64,000 bases of DNA from Desulfitobacterium_A nosdiversum (GTDB lineage: Bacteria; Bacillota; Desulfitobacteriia; Desulfitobacteriales; Desulfitobacteriaceae). The DNA lies in the NCBI RefSeq assembly GCF_049860565.1, contig NZ_CP172056.1, positions 2,294,001-2,358,000 on the forward strand. Direction: 5' to 3'. The translations under genes were made by a program, and so were the position numbers. Shown in pieces: positions 43,764-51,729 of the stretch (its first letter is position 1; the number at the start of each line of letters is the position of its first letter). The notes below the pieces were generated by a model. The model was not told the DNA's origin and did no database searches. It saw only the letters and a list, made by a program, of their open reading frames with translations.

Positions 43764-44450
43764 TTAGGCAATCGATTTATCGGCAGCCTTTATTTTTTGA
43801 GCAATTTTACGTCTGCCTGCCCATAAGACACCTGTGATCAGAGCAATAGTTAAGCCCCAACGCAATAGGGGATTAACAGAAAATATGCTGTGAAGGAACG
43901 GTTCATCGCTGATCATTGTGGAGGCGGTATAGGCTATTACGGCAGAGCCAAACTGAATTAACCATGGGAAGCGATTTAAAGCCTTGATAACTAAGGTACT
44001 GCCCCAAACGACGATTGGAATGCTTATAGCTAAGCCGCAAACGACCAAGGCATAGCTTCCGTGAGCGGCCCCGGCGACTGCCAGGACATTGTCCAGACCC
44101 ATGACTGCATCGGCAACAATAATCGTTTGAATTGCAGCCCACATGGTGGCACTGGAAGCGACATCAGGGCTTTTCTCCTGAGTTAGAAGACGGTAAGCCA
44201 TCCAAACCAAAAAACTTCCTCCCGCAAGCAATAGCCCGGGGATTTTTAACAGCCAAACTGCAATAAGGGTAGTTAAGGCACGAATTACGATTGCACCTAG
44301 TGTTCCAAGAAAAATCACCTTTTTTTGTTCGTGCTGAGGGAGATTACGGGCGGCTAAACCGATTACAATTGCATTATCTCCACCTAGAACTAAATCTATC
44401 ATTACGATAGATAACAGAGCCGCAAAAAAACCATTAGCTAAAAATTCCAT
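43764..44450 (-). CDS. TerC-family manganese exporter (YkoY/YjbE type)
   Basis: The 228-residue protein has seven hydrophobic segments and the TerC signatures MIDLVLGGDNAIVIGLAARN and IIVADAVMGLDNVLAVAGAAHG, each with a membrane-embedded Asp (GGDN, GLDN). Relatives in Bacillus export manganese for surface metalloenzymes. A yybP-ykoY riboswitch directly upstream supports manganese as the substrate. Confidence 0.9.
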   Translation of the reverse strand: MEFLANGFFAALLSIVMIDLVLGGDNAIVIGLAARNLPQHEQKKVIFLGTLGAIVIRALTTLIAVWLLKIPGLLLAGGSFLVWMAYRLLTQEKSPDVASSATMWAAIQTIIVADAVMGLDNVLAVAGAAHGSYALVVCGLAISIPIVVWGSTLVIKALNRFPWLIQFGSAVIAYTASTMISDEPFLHSIFSVNPLLRWGLTIALITGVLWAGRRKIAQKIKAADKSIA

Positions 44451-44488
44451 TCTTTTTTCCTCACTTTCAATGAATTTTTCTAAAGAAA

Positions 44489-44612
44489 ATAAAAAGACCT
44501 CCGCCCGTTTTGGGCAAAGGTCTTGCTAACAACTTGAGTTGCCAACAAAGCCGGGAATCAAATTCCGAATTGACGACTTTGCTGTACAGCTACTCCCCTT
44601 TGAACATTATAT
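44489..44612 (-). promoter_or_regulatory. yybP-ykoY manganese riboswitch with terminator, upstream of terC
   Basis: Read on minus, the RNA begins AAAGGGGAGTAGCTGT. It holds the invariant GGGGAGTAGC of this class and ends in GCAAGACC, which also starts the terminator stem AAGACCTTTGCCC/CGGGCGGAGGTCTT followed by TTTTT (44489-44524). Manganese binding is known to favour the aptamer over the terminator and so turn on the exporter. Confidence 0.88.
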
Positions 44613-44616
44613 AGAT

Positions 44617-44645
44617 ATATTAAAGGATAACTTCATACACGTCAA
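44617..44645 (-). promoter_or_regulatory. Promoter of the terC riboswitch transcript
   Basis: On minus, TTGACG (44645-44640) and TAATAT (44622-44617) are 17 bases apart, with the predicted start just before the aptamer. Confidence 0.6.
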
Positions 44646-44807
44646 GAAAAAATATAAAAGGTTTGAGTATTTCCCTGATTTCCCCTGATTTCCATGATAA
44701 CTGATATTAAAAAATAGGAGGGAAATATGAGAATACACCGAATAGTATGCATTAATTTACTTAAATCAAATATAAAACTTGATACTGAAGTTTGAGAAAG
44801 GAGTTTT

Positions 44808-45710
44808 ATGATGATTAAGCAATTTCGCGGTATTATACCTGCAATGCTGACGGTTTTTGATGAAGAGGGGCTATTGGATTGGGCAGGCAATCAAAGATTG
44901 ATTGACTTTCTGATTAGCAATGGAGTCCATGGTATTTTTGCGTTAGGTACTTCGGGGGAGTTTTCTAACCTAAATTTAGAAGAGAGAAAGCAATTCGCTG
45001 AATTTATTGTAAAATATATTAATAAAAGAGTACCCGTTTTAATAGGGACAGGCAGCACTAATACGAGGGAAGCCTGCGAATTTTCTCGGTACGCCCAAGA
45101 AGTTGGCGCGGATGCGGTTACGGTTGTTGTTCCTTATTACATACCCTTAGCAGAACGCGAGCTTTATAATCATTATGCTCAAGTTGCAGGGGCGGTAGAT
45201 ATACCTGTTTTGATTTATAATTATCCAGCTCTGACGGGTCAAAATATGCCTGTCTCCCTGATTGCACGCTTAGCTAAGGATTTTCCGAACATCATAGGTA
45301 TTAAAGCAACAATCGATAGTGTAAGCTATTTGCGGGAATTAGTGTACGAGGTTAAAAAGATTAATCCTAATTTCGCTGTTTTTACGGGTTTGGAAGATCA
45401 TCTTCTCAATCTTCTCGCATTAGGCGGGGATGGTGCGATGACGGCTATCACCAATTTTGCGCCTCAGCTTGTTGTCGGGGAATATAATAGTTATTTAGAA
45501 GGCAATTATGAAAAGAGCAAGCAGTTTGCAAAGCAGTTAGGGGTACTTTCAAGGATTTACAATACAGGTTCAGCGATGATCGCTATGACTAAGGAAGCAT
45601 GTCGATTAAGGGGCATTGATATTAACAGCAGTGTACGCCTGCCTCTGCTCCCTGTTGGGCCAAAGGAAGTTGATCAAATTCGTCAATTATTTAAAGAAGC
45701 CGGACTTTAA
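44808..45710 (+). CDS. DapA-family (dihydrodipicolinate synthase/NAL) aldolase
   Basis: The 300-residue TIM barrel has GTSGEFSNLNLEER, YYIPLAERELYNHYAQVA, the Tyr motif YNYPALTGQNM and the Schiff-base Lys in IIGIKATIDS. AAAGGAG precedes ATG 44808 (and ATG 44811). No lysine-pathway gene is adjacent, so it may be a 2-keto-3-deoxy acid aldolase of the YagE/NanA group and not true DapA. Substrate cannot be decided. Confidence 0.82.
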   Translation: MMIKQFRGIIPAMLTVFDEEGLLDWAGNQRLIDFLISNGVHGIFALGTSGEFSNLNLEERKQFAEFIVKYINKRVPVLIGTGSTNTREACEFSRYAQEVGADAVTVVVPYYIPLAERELYNHYAQVAGAVDIPVLIYNYPALTGQNMPVSLIARLAKDFPNIIGIKATIDSVSYLRELVYEVKKINPNFAVFTGLEDHLLNLLALGGDGAMTAITNFAPQLVVGEYNSYLEGNYEKSKQFAKQLGVLSRIYNTGSAMIAMTKEACRLRGIDINSSVRLPLLPVGPKEVDQIRQLFKEAGL

Positions 45711-45768
45711 TCAATGCAGCAATGGTCGCTCAGTCAAATAATTATATAATTGGGTTTCCCACATAGTG

Positions 45769-45803
45769 GCCTGAACTAAACGGATACTAGTTCAGGCCTT
45801 AGT
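45769..45803. terminator. Bidirectional terminator
   Basis: GGCCTGAACT and AGTTCAGGCC form a perfect 10-bp stem between two convergent genes. Its right end overlaps the stop of the CDF gene. Confidence 0.75.
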
Positions 45804-46755
45804 CCTCTAAGCTCCAATCCTGAGCGCCGTTATCTTCAAGAATTCCTAAAGTGACATCATTAAGATCAGGGTAAGCCAGAAGTTTATCGCGGATTCGATA
45901 TTTGATGTTTTCCGCTTCTGCCAGGGATAGACCGGCACGCAGTTCTATATAACTTTCAGTATGATAATATTGTCCCTCTTGAATAATTCGCAGGCGATTG
46001 ATGTCGCGAACATCTGGGTCGGAGAAAATAATCGCAGCGACTTTCTCTTCGATATCTCGGGGAGCCGCTACACCAATTAAACCTACCATATTGTCATAGC
46101 CAACCTTAAATGCCGCTCCGCCCATCATGAAGCCGATGATGACCGCTGCAATACCATCCATTGTTTTAAATAGTGTATAATGGCTGACGAGGATCGCAAG
46201 TACAGCTAAGACGGCACCGGAAGTAGCTACAAGATCTTCGTAAAAAACAAGTCGAGTTGGTGGGGCGGCACGTCCAACGTTGCGGAAAGCATTGATGAAG
46301 AGATTGCCGCCGCTTTCTTCGGTATGCGTCTCATGAGCGATTTCGCGAAAAGCTTTCAATAATACATAACCGTCGGTAATAATGGAGACAAAGAGGATTC
46401 CGATCGTTAGGACCAAGTTGCTCGTTGGAACAGGATGACGTATCAGTCGGATTCCCTCTAAAACCGTTTCATAAGCCATTATGGTTACGACGATGACGGC
46501 GACCATGCAAAATACGTGGATGAGGCGGCCAAACCCGCTTGGAAAACGCCGTGTAGGTTTTCTTTCAGCAAGGATGCTTCCGGTGAAAACAAACCCTTGG
46601 TTTACTGCATCAGCAAGCGTATGCATGGCTTCTGCAAACATAGCCCCGCTTCCGCTAAGAATGGCGGCAATCCATTTGATGATGCATAGGCCGATGTTTC
46701 CTAAAGTTGCGGCTGCAGATGAGGCATTTCCTTTTTTTAATAATTCCCAGGACAT
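45799..46755 (-). CDS. Cation diffusion facilitator (CDF) metal exporter
   Basis: ATG 46755 (AGGAGG upstream) gives 318 residues. It begins AAATLGNIGLCIIKWIAAIL, then the metal-site motif MFAEAMHTLADAVNQGF, four more helices and a C-terminal ferredoxin-like cytoplasmic domain (VRDINRLRIIQEGQYY). The helix-2 motif HTLAD and the SGAVLAVLAILVSHY segment on helix 5 differ from the HxxxD of zinc types, which fits manganese/iron or cobalt CDFs; metal choice is inference. Confidence 0.85.
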   Translation of the reverse strand: MSWELLKKGNASSAAATLGNIGLCIIKWIAAILSGSGAMFAEAMHTLADAVNQGFVFTGSILAERKPTRRFPSGFGRLIHVFCMVAVIVVTIMAYETVLEGIRLIRHPVPTSNLVLTIGILFVSIITDGYVLLKAFREIAHETHTEESGGNLFINAFRNVGRAAPPTRLVFYEDLVATSGAVLAVLAILVSHYTLFKTMDGIAAVIIGFMMGGAAFKVGYDNMVGLIGVAAPRDIEEKVAAIIFSDPDVRDINRLRIIQEGQYYHTESYIELRAGLSLAEAENIKYRIRDKLLAYPDLNDVTLGILEDNGAQDWSLED

Positions 46756-46942
46756 GGTTATAAACCTCCTGAATCGAATGCATTCAATAGTAACAACGAC
46801 TATAGAATAAACGAATTCTATTGAGATCATGCAATACTTTTTAAGAAAGTTAGTTTAATACGTGCTTTAAAAAGGAAAATTATTGATTGTGTGGAATATG
46901 TAGTAAGTCAAGAATTAGAGAATCTGTTGCAAAGGAGAAAAA

Positions 46943-47725
46943 ATGGATAATTTAGCAAGAACGTTTCAAAAGGAATTTGAAGTGTACTACTATGAAGTTA
47001 ATACTAAACAAGAACTTACTTTGGTTGCGCTCCTTAATTACCTCGAAGAAACTGCGATAGCTCACTCTGAATCTGTTGGATATGGGGTTAACCGTTTGAT
47101 TGAAATGGGTTTTGGTTGGGTTTTAGTCCATTGGCAAGTTAAATTCAAACGTTTCCCCAAACGGGGTGAAAAAGTGACGATCCAGACCTGGCCTTCTGAA
47201 TTTAACCGTTTTTACGGAAAACGAGAATTTTTAGTTCGAGATTCAGAGGGTGGGAGTATTGCTGAAGTGAGTTCTCTGTGGATTTTTATGAATTTAAAGA
47301 AAAGGCGGCCTGTGCGCATCCCAAAGGAAGTTATTGAGGCTTACGTGTTTAAATCAGAAAAGGTTATTTCCGAGCCTTTTCCCGAGTTGGTTTTTACAGA
47401 ATCTTCTCCAGGTGAACAGTGCGAATTTCTAGTGCGCCGTGGTGATATTGATACGAACGCGCATGTAAATAATGCAAAATATATTGAATGGCTGCTTGAG
47501 ACAATTCCCCAAGAAATTTATGAATCTTATCAGATCTTTTCATTGGAGGTAGTCTATAAAAAAGAGAGTACCTATGGTCAAAGCATACTTGCCCGAACGG
47601 CTGAACAAGAAAAAGATGATAAAAGCTCCTCTTTTTTACATCAGATTTCGGGGGCGGATGGAGAACAGGAATTTGCAGTAGCACGTTCGCGCTGGGTGCG
47701 CATAGATAACCTAACGAACGAATAA
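46943..47725 (+). CDS. Acyl-ACP thioesterase (FatA/B family)
   Basis: The 260-residue double-hotdog protein (ALLNYLEETAIAHSESVGYG, WVLVHWQVKFKRFPKRGEKV, WPSEFNRFYGKREF) has the catalytic stretch DIDTNAHVNNAKYIEWLLE in the second hotdog, matching the Asp-x-Asn-x-His pattern of bacterial acyl-ACP thioesterases. It releases fatty acids from ACP, perhaps for lipid remodelling. AAAGGAG precedes ATG 46943. Confidence 0.88.
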   Translation: MDNLARTFQKEFEVYYYEVNTKQELTLVALLNYLEETAIAHSESVGYGVNRLIEMGFGWVLVHWQVKFKRFPKRGEKVTIQTWPSEFNRFYGKREFLVRDSEGGSIAEVSSLWIFMNLKKRRPVRIPKEVIEAYVFKSEKVISEPFPELVFTESSPGEQCEFLVRRGDIDTNAHVNNAKYIEWLLETIPQEIYESYQIFSLEVVYKKESTYGQSILARTAEQEKDDKSSSFLHQISGADGEQEFAVARSRWVRIDNLTNE

Positions 47726-47751
47726 CAAGGAATAAAACAAAAATGCAAAAT

Positions 47752-48035
47752 AAAAGGAGCTGTTGCAAAACCTATGGTCGTGTAGTTTCTCGCATATCCG
47801 CTCACTCAGGCGCTCCGGGACTGGTTCACTTTGCCTTCGTAGCAGCTCCGCCAAACCTCTGGGCGATACCTGATGTGAACCTGTGGCTGCGCTACGCTAC
47901 GAAAGCTTTGTTCACCTGCACGTCCCTCCACGAATCGTTCACTTCTATGCGAGAAACTACGCTTTCGGGTCTTTTGCAATAGTCCATAATTATTGTGCGC
48001 ACTCAAAAAGGACTTGTTTTGCAACAGTCCCTTTT
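47752..48035. mobile_element. 284-bp MITE-like inverted-repeat element
   Basis: Left end AAAAGGAGCTGTTGCAAAAC (47752-47771) and right end GTTTTGCAACAGTCCCTTTT (48016-48035) are 20-bp terminal inverted repeats with two mismatches. Inside, GTAGTTTCTCGCATA pairs with TATGCGAGAAACTAC, and TTCGTAGC with GCTACGAA, so the whole element can fold on itself. It has no credible coding frame. The CTGTTGCAAA tip resembles the IS26-type terminus (GGCACTGTTGCAAA). No target duplication is obvious. Confidence 0.7.
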
Positions 48036-48039
48036 GAGT
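48001..48039. other. Hairpin at right end of the element
   Basis: ACTCAAAA-AGGACT and AGTCC-CTTTTGAGT pair across TGTTTTGCAAC. The stem extends four bases beyond the inverted repeat, so it partly derives from flanking DNA. It lies just behind the cupin gene and could aid its termination, though there is no T run. Confidence 0.45.
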
Positions 48040-48042
48040 GAC

Positions 48043-48390
48043 TTATTTATCTCCTTCTTCTGGGACAATACAGATAAAAGAAAAGGGTTCAGTACCAACA
48101 TTGCGAAACTGATGAATTTTACCTCCTGGTACATAAGCAAAGGAGCCTGCTTCGACTTCATAATCCGTTCCGTCTAGGTGAAGAATTCCTTTACCATGGG
48201 TAATATAATTGATATGAGGCCATGCATGTGTATGTTGAGGGGTACAGCCGTCTTCGCCCAGTTCAAAGGATCGCATGACATAACCTTCCCAACCTTCATT
48301 TGGCGAAACTAAGACTTTTTTGAGAACATCTTTCGTATCTGTGCTTTGGAGCCGTGTCCCGAGTACTTCACGTTCATGGGATACAATCAT
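48043..48390 (-). CDS. Cupin-domain protein
   Basis: The 115-residue single cupin has motif 1 PQHTHAWPHINYITHGKGILHLDG and motif 2 YVPGGKIHQFRNVG, including the metal-binding His residues. GGAGGAAG precedes the ATG. Small cupins of this kind may be isomerases, dioxygenases or ligand-binding proteins; the substrate is not readable. Confidence 0.85.
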   Translation of the reverse strand: MIVSHEREVLGTRLQSTDTKDVLKKVLVSPNEGWEGYVMRSFELGEDGCTPQHTHAWPHINYITHGKGILHLDGTDYEVEAGSFAYVPGGKIHQFRNVGTEPFSFICIVPEEGDK

Positions 48391-48600
48391 TTTTCTTCCT
48401 CCTCAATTTAGGAATAAATTATGAGCATATTATAGTCCTGTTTCAGGGATTTGACGAACTATTTTAAACGGAAATCGACTTTTTAGTGAGTAAAACTTAT
48501 AGTAATTGAGAACGGATGAGAATGGAAGAGATAGTATGAGATTTATTGATTGGGATCTATTTAAAAAGAAGTAGACAGCAAAAATGAGTAAATAATTTAT

Positions 48601-48629
48601 TTGACATTATTATCGAATTCGCATAAACT
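48601..48629 (+). promoter_or_regulatory. Promoter of the second yybP-ykoY leader
   Basis: TTGACA (48601-48606), a 17-base spacer and TAAACT (48624-48629) place the start about 40 bases before the GGGGAGTAGC core of the riboswitch. Confidence 0.55.
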
Positions 48630-48674
48630 AATCACATAAGATTTTCGGTTTTAAATTTAAAGCCGAAAAGCATA

Positions 48675-48803
48675 AAGTAAGGGGAGTAGCGAGCGGCAGC
48701 ATTGCCGTGGATAGTGTCGTCATTCGGTTCGATGTGAACTCGGCCTATCACTGTTTACGAATTGCAAGACCTTACCCAAGCAGGGGGTAAGGTCTTTATT
48801 TTT
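48675..48803 (+). promoter_or_regulatory. Second yybP-ykoY manganese riboswitch with terminator
   Basis: AAGTAAGGGGAGTAGC contains the invariant core of the class. The 3' side GCAAGACC leads into AAGACCTTACCC/GGGTAAGGTCTT with TTATTTTTT. This is a complete aptamer plus intrinsic terminator. No transporter follows: the next gene is pspA at 49124. Confidence 0.87.
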
Positions 48804-49123
48804 TATTAAAGGTGGTGAACGAAGGGAAAAAGGATTAAGTTTCATGAAAAGTTCATAATTATTTCATGACAATGTCTAAACTCTTTGTTACACTTGATTG
48901 TGTGAATATCATGTAAACAGCTCGATTACTCAGAACCTGCTCGAAGGAAACTTAATAATATTCTCTGACTTTAAAAGGATTTATGGGAAAGGAGTAGAAT
49001 CCAAAAAGAAACTGAAGTCGCTTAAAACTTAATAGGGTTAAGATTAGGTTTAATGTGAAAGGTTATAGTTAATTTATGTTGAGGATTTAATAGTCTTTAG
49101 GGTATTTGAAAGGAGAATGAAAA
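48804..49123 (+). other. 320-base stretch between riboswitch and pspA without a gene
   Basis: The frames are all short; GTG near 48813 opens only seven codons. AAAGGAG at ~49109 serves pspA. An internal promoter for pspA may lie here, but I cannot define one. The manganese-responsive gene expected after the riboswitch is absent. Confidence 0.45.
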
Positions 49124-49804
49124 ATGGGTTTATTTTCACGTGTTAAAGATTTGTTGCAAGCGAATATTATGGATATGGTGAACAAGGCAGAAGATCCGGA
49201 AAAGATGCTTAATCTTTATGTTGACCGGGCGACCGAAGAAGTTCGAAATTTTCAGATTCAAGTCAACCGTGCTGTAGCGGATAAGATCCAACTCGAGGAG
49301 CGCATTGCGGCTCTGAATAAGGAAATTGCCCAGCGGACAGAACAAGCGACTTTAGCAGTGCAGCAAGGAAAAGATGATTTGGCTCGTACTGCGCTCACTC
49401 TAAAAAAACAAGCGGAAACGAGTGTCGCCGATTATCAAGCTCAATTGACAGATCAAGATAAGGCTGTTGAAGATTTACAGGAAAATCTCCGTATTTTGAG
49501 CGAAAAATTAGAGAAGGCTAAGACGGAGCGTAATAATCTTGTTATGCGCCAACGCCGTGCCGAAACGATGAAAAAGGCCAATGAAGCAATTTCAGGGATG
49601 TCCACGAAGGATCCAATGGCTGATATGGATCGGATGAAAGAACGTGTGGAACGGATGGAAGCTGAAGCAAAAGCATCTCGAACCATGGTCAACTCTGGAA
49701 ATTCCATGGAGGACCAATTTGCTGAGTTAGAAAAGAGTAAGGCAAATACGGAAGTCGAAGATGAATTAGCTCAATTGAAAGCACAATTTAAAAAAGAAGA
49801 ATAG
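49124..49804 (+). CDS. pspA: PspA/IM30-family membrane-stress protein
   Basis: The 226-residue protein begins MGLFSRVKDLLQANIMDMVNKAEDPEKMLN, the amphipathic membrane-binding helix of PspA/Vipp1/LiaH. A long coiled coil (residues ~28-180) and a QFAELEKS tail follow. It assembles into ESCRT-III-like rods that protect the membrane. The Tim44-like gene follows at 26 bases and is probably co-transcribed. Confidence 0.92.
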   Translation: MGLFSRVKDLLQANIMDMVNKAEDPEKMLNLYVDRATEEVRNFQIQVNRAVADKIQLEERIAALNKEIAQRTEQATLAVQQGKDDLARTALTLKKQAETSVADYQAQLTDQDKAVEDLQENLRILSEKLEKAKTERNNLVMRQRRAETMKKANEAISGMSTKDPMADMDRMKERVERMEAEAKASRTMVNSGNSMEDQFAELEKSKANTEVEDELAQLKAQFKKEE

Positions 49805-49830
49805 CTATAAAGCAAAAGCAGGTGATGGGC

Positions 49831-50814
49831 ATGAAGAAGTGGACGAAACGAATCAGCATTGCCATCACGACTCTCATGTTATTCGCGAGCCAAGCCGCCG
49901 TGGCTTTGGCTCGCGCTGGCGGAGGGAAGGGTGGAAGTATCGGCGGAAGCTCTGGCCGTAGTTTTAGCGGGGGCTCATTTTCCGGTGGATTATCAGGAGG
50001 GTCTTCAAGCGGGAGTTTCGGTTTTGGAGGATTTCACTTTTTTCCTTTTTTCTGGGGTAGTCCCTTCTATGGAGGAGGCGGCTCAGCTTTCGGCGGTTTT
50101 TTCAGCCTGATTTTCTTATTAATAATTGCTTTTCTTATCCTTAAAGCACTTCGCTCGAGATCCTCCTGGCGAAAAGGAAGAGGTCAAAGTAAGAGCTTTG
50201 GGGATCCGCATACTCCATCTTCTTCAAACGGATGGGGAGCCTCGGATGACTCATTAACGCCAGTGGATATTACAGGCCGTCCAATTACAAATGAAAGAAA
50301 TCTGCAACGTTTTGGCAAAGCAATCCAATTTACCCGTGAGAATATGAAATATTACGCTGAAACTTTTCCGCGCTGGGATCGGGAACTTTTGGTTGGCAGA
50401 GTACGCCAGGTTTATTTCTGGCTGCAGGATGCCTGGACTCGTCAGGACTTAAGCGGAGGTGAGGAATATTTAAGCTCCTCACTCTTGATGAAATATCGAA
50501 CAGATCTGGCCAATATGCGTAATCGTGGTGAACGAAATGTTATTAAAGAACCCGTGCTTCATCAAGGTGATGTGGAATTTATCCACAGTCATTTAGACGA
50601 ATCGAGTCAGCATTTTATCACGATGATTTCAGCAAGCTTAATCGACTATACTGTGGACGCTTCTGGAAAGATTATCGCTGGAGAAGATGATAATCGTCTC
50701 TATTTTACTGAATTCTGGGAATTTGCCTGGGAACGTGAACAATGGGTTCTTTCTGCTATTTATCAGGAAGATGCTATGGAGATCACGCGGATTGCTCGTG
50801 GAGATGAATCATGA
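49831..50814 (+). CDS. Tim44-like domain membrane protein
   Basis: ATG 49831 sits five bases after AGGTGAT. The 327-residue protein has a signal sequence (ISIAITTLMLFASQAAVALA), then ~45 residues of Gly/Ser-rich repeats (GGSFSGGLSGGSSSG) and a membrane helix (FFSLIFLLIIAFLILKAL). A C-terminal Tim44-like domain follows (residues ~150-320; MKYYAETFPRWDRELLVGRV, VYFWLQDAWTRQD, YFTEFWEFAWERE). Its role is unknown. The link with pspA suggests membrane maintenance. Confidence 0.82.
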   Translation: MKKWTKRISIAITTLMLFASQAAVALARAGGGKGGSIGGSSGRSFSGGSFSGGLSGGSSSGSFGFGGFHFFPFFWGSPFYGGGGSAFGGFFSLIFLLIIAFLILKALRSRSSWRKGRGQSKSFGDPHTPSSSNGWGASDDSLTPVDITGRPITNERNLQRFGKAIQFTRENMKYYAETFPRWDRELLVGRVRQVYFWLQDAWTRQDLSGGEEYLSSSLLMKYRTDLANMRNRGERNVIKEPVLHQGDVEFIHSHLDESSQHFITMISASLIDYTVDASGKIIAGEDDNRLYFTEFWEFAWEREQWVLSAIYQEDAMEITRIARGDES

Positions 50815-50822
50815 AAAATTAA

Positions 50823-50861
50823 GGATCAGTCGCCTTCTCAGGAGATGACTGATCTCTTTTT
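50823..50861 (+). terminator. Terminator of the pspA operon
   Basis: GATCAGTC and GACTGATC, with an inner CTTCTC/GGAGAT extension, are followed by TCTTTTT. Confidence 0.8.
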
Positions 50862-50881
50862 GCATATATTAAAGGAGAGGT

Positions 50882-51529
50882 CTACTTGTTTTCATATTTA
50901 TCGAGTTTTAACCAGCCATACCAGGCGCTGCCGATAAGGAAGGCACCAATAATAAGGGAAAATGCAAAACGCCACGGATGATGAACGAGTTTCCAGAAAT
51001 CATGTCCAATCCAAGATTCCCAGGCAATCATGGGGATTTTACCTAAAAGAGTGGCTCCTAAAAAAGAGGTGAACTTCATCGGGGATATGCCGGCTGCATA
51101 ATTAACAGCAGCCGCAGGGAGAAAAGGAATCAGGCGAGCGAGGATAATTAAGTAGAAATTCTTAGCATCTGAAAGTCTTGACCATTTTCCCAGCTTTGAT
51201 AGTTTGGGCTGAGCCCATTCCTGCCCAAGAACTCGAGATAAGGCGAACCCTAGCGATGAACCCAGGAGACTGCCAAGCAAGGAAAGGATAAAGCCGAAAG
51301 CCCATCCGAAGAGAAGGGTATTCATCCCGGCAAGCAAGGCAAAAGGAATCACGGGAATCAGCATTTGAATGGTAATAATAAGCAAGTCGAGGAGAATTCC
51401 CTTCCAACCCAGCCCAATGATAAAGGAATGAAGTTCCTGGGGATGCTGCAGCTTAGGATAAAGGTAAAAAATTAGGGCTATAGAAAGAGCCAGAGCGAAT
51501 AATGAAGCTGTCTTTTGTTTCTTGGGCAT
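50882..51529 (-). CDS. TVP38/TMEM64-family membrane protein
   Basis: The 215-residue protein has about five or six membrane helices and the DedA/VTT signature (FALLAGMNTLLFGWAFGFILSLLGSLLGSSLGFALSR, then FYLIILARLIPFLPAAAVNYAAG). This re-entrant GxxxG region with a conserved Arg/Pro is the mark of the family, whose members act in lipid transbilayer movement. Single-gene unit. Confidence 0.88.
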   Translation of the reverse strand: MPKKQKTASLFALALSIALIFYLYPKLQHPQELHSFIIGLGWKGILLDLLIITIQMLIPVIPFALLAGMNTLLFGWAFGFILSLLGSLLGSSLGFALSRVLGQEWAQPKLSKLGKWSRLSDAKNFYLIILARLIPFLPAAAVNYAAGISPMKFTSFLGATLLGKIPMIAWESWIGHDFWKLVHHPWRFAFSLIIGAFLIGSAWYGWLKLDKYENK

Positions 51530-51729
51530 TAAAAATTTCCCCCTAGATAAAGGATTGATTTCTTATATTTAAGTATTTCTAATTTATGAAGTTGTGAAAA
51601 AGTATAGTCCAAAAATGGCAGATTCACAATGATATTTAAAAGAGGATAAAAAGAAATTTAAGTATAATCGCTTTTGTGATAAAATGGATAAAGAGTATTG
51701 TTTGGATGTAAATTAAGGGTGTGGGATCA

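Noticed and set aside
47743..48024. Open frames inside the 284-bp inverted-repeat element
   Set aside because: They arise from the repeat's mirrored sequence, cover its terminal repeats and have no start signals.
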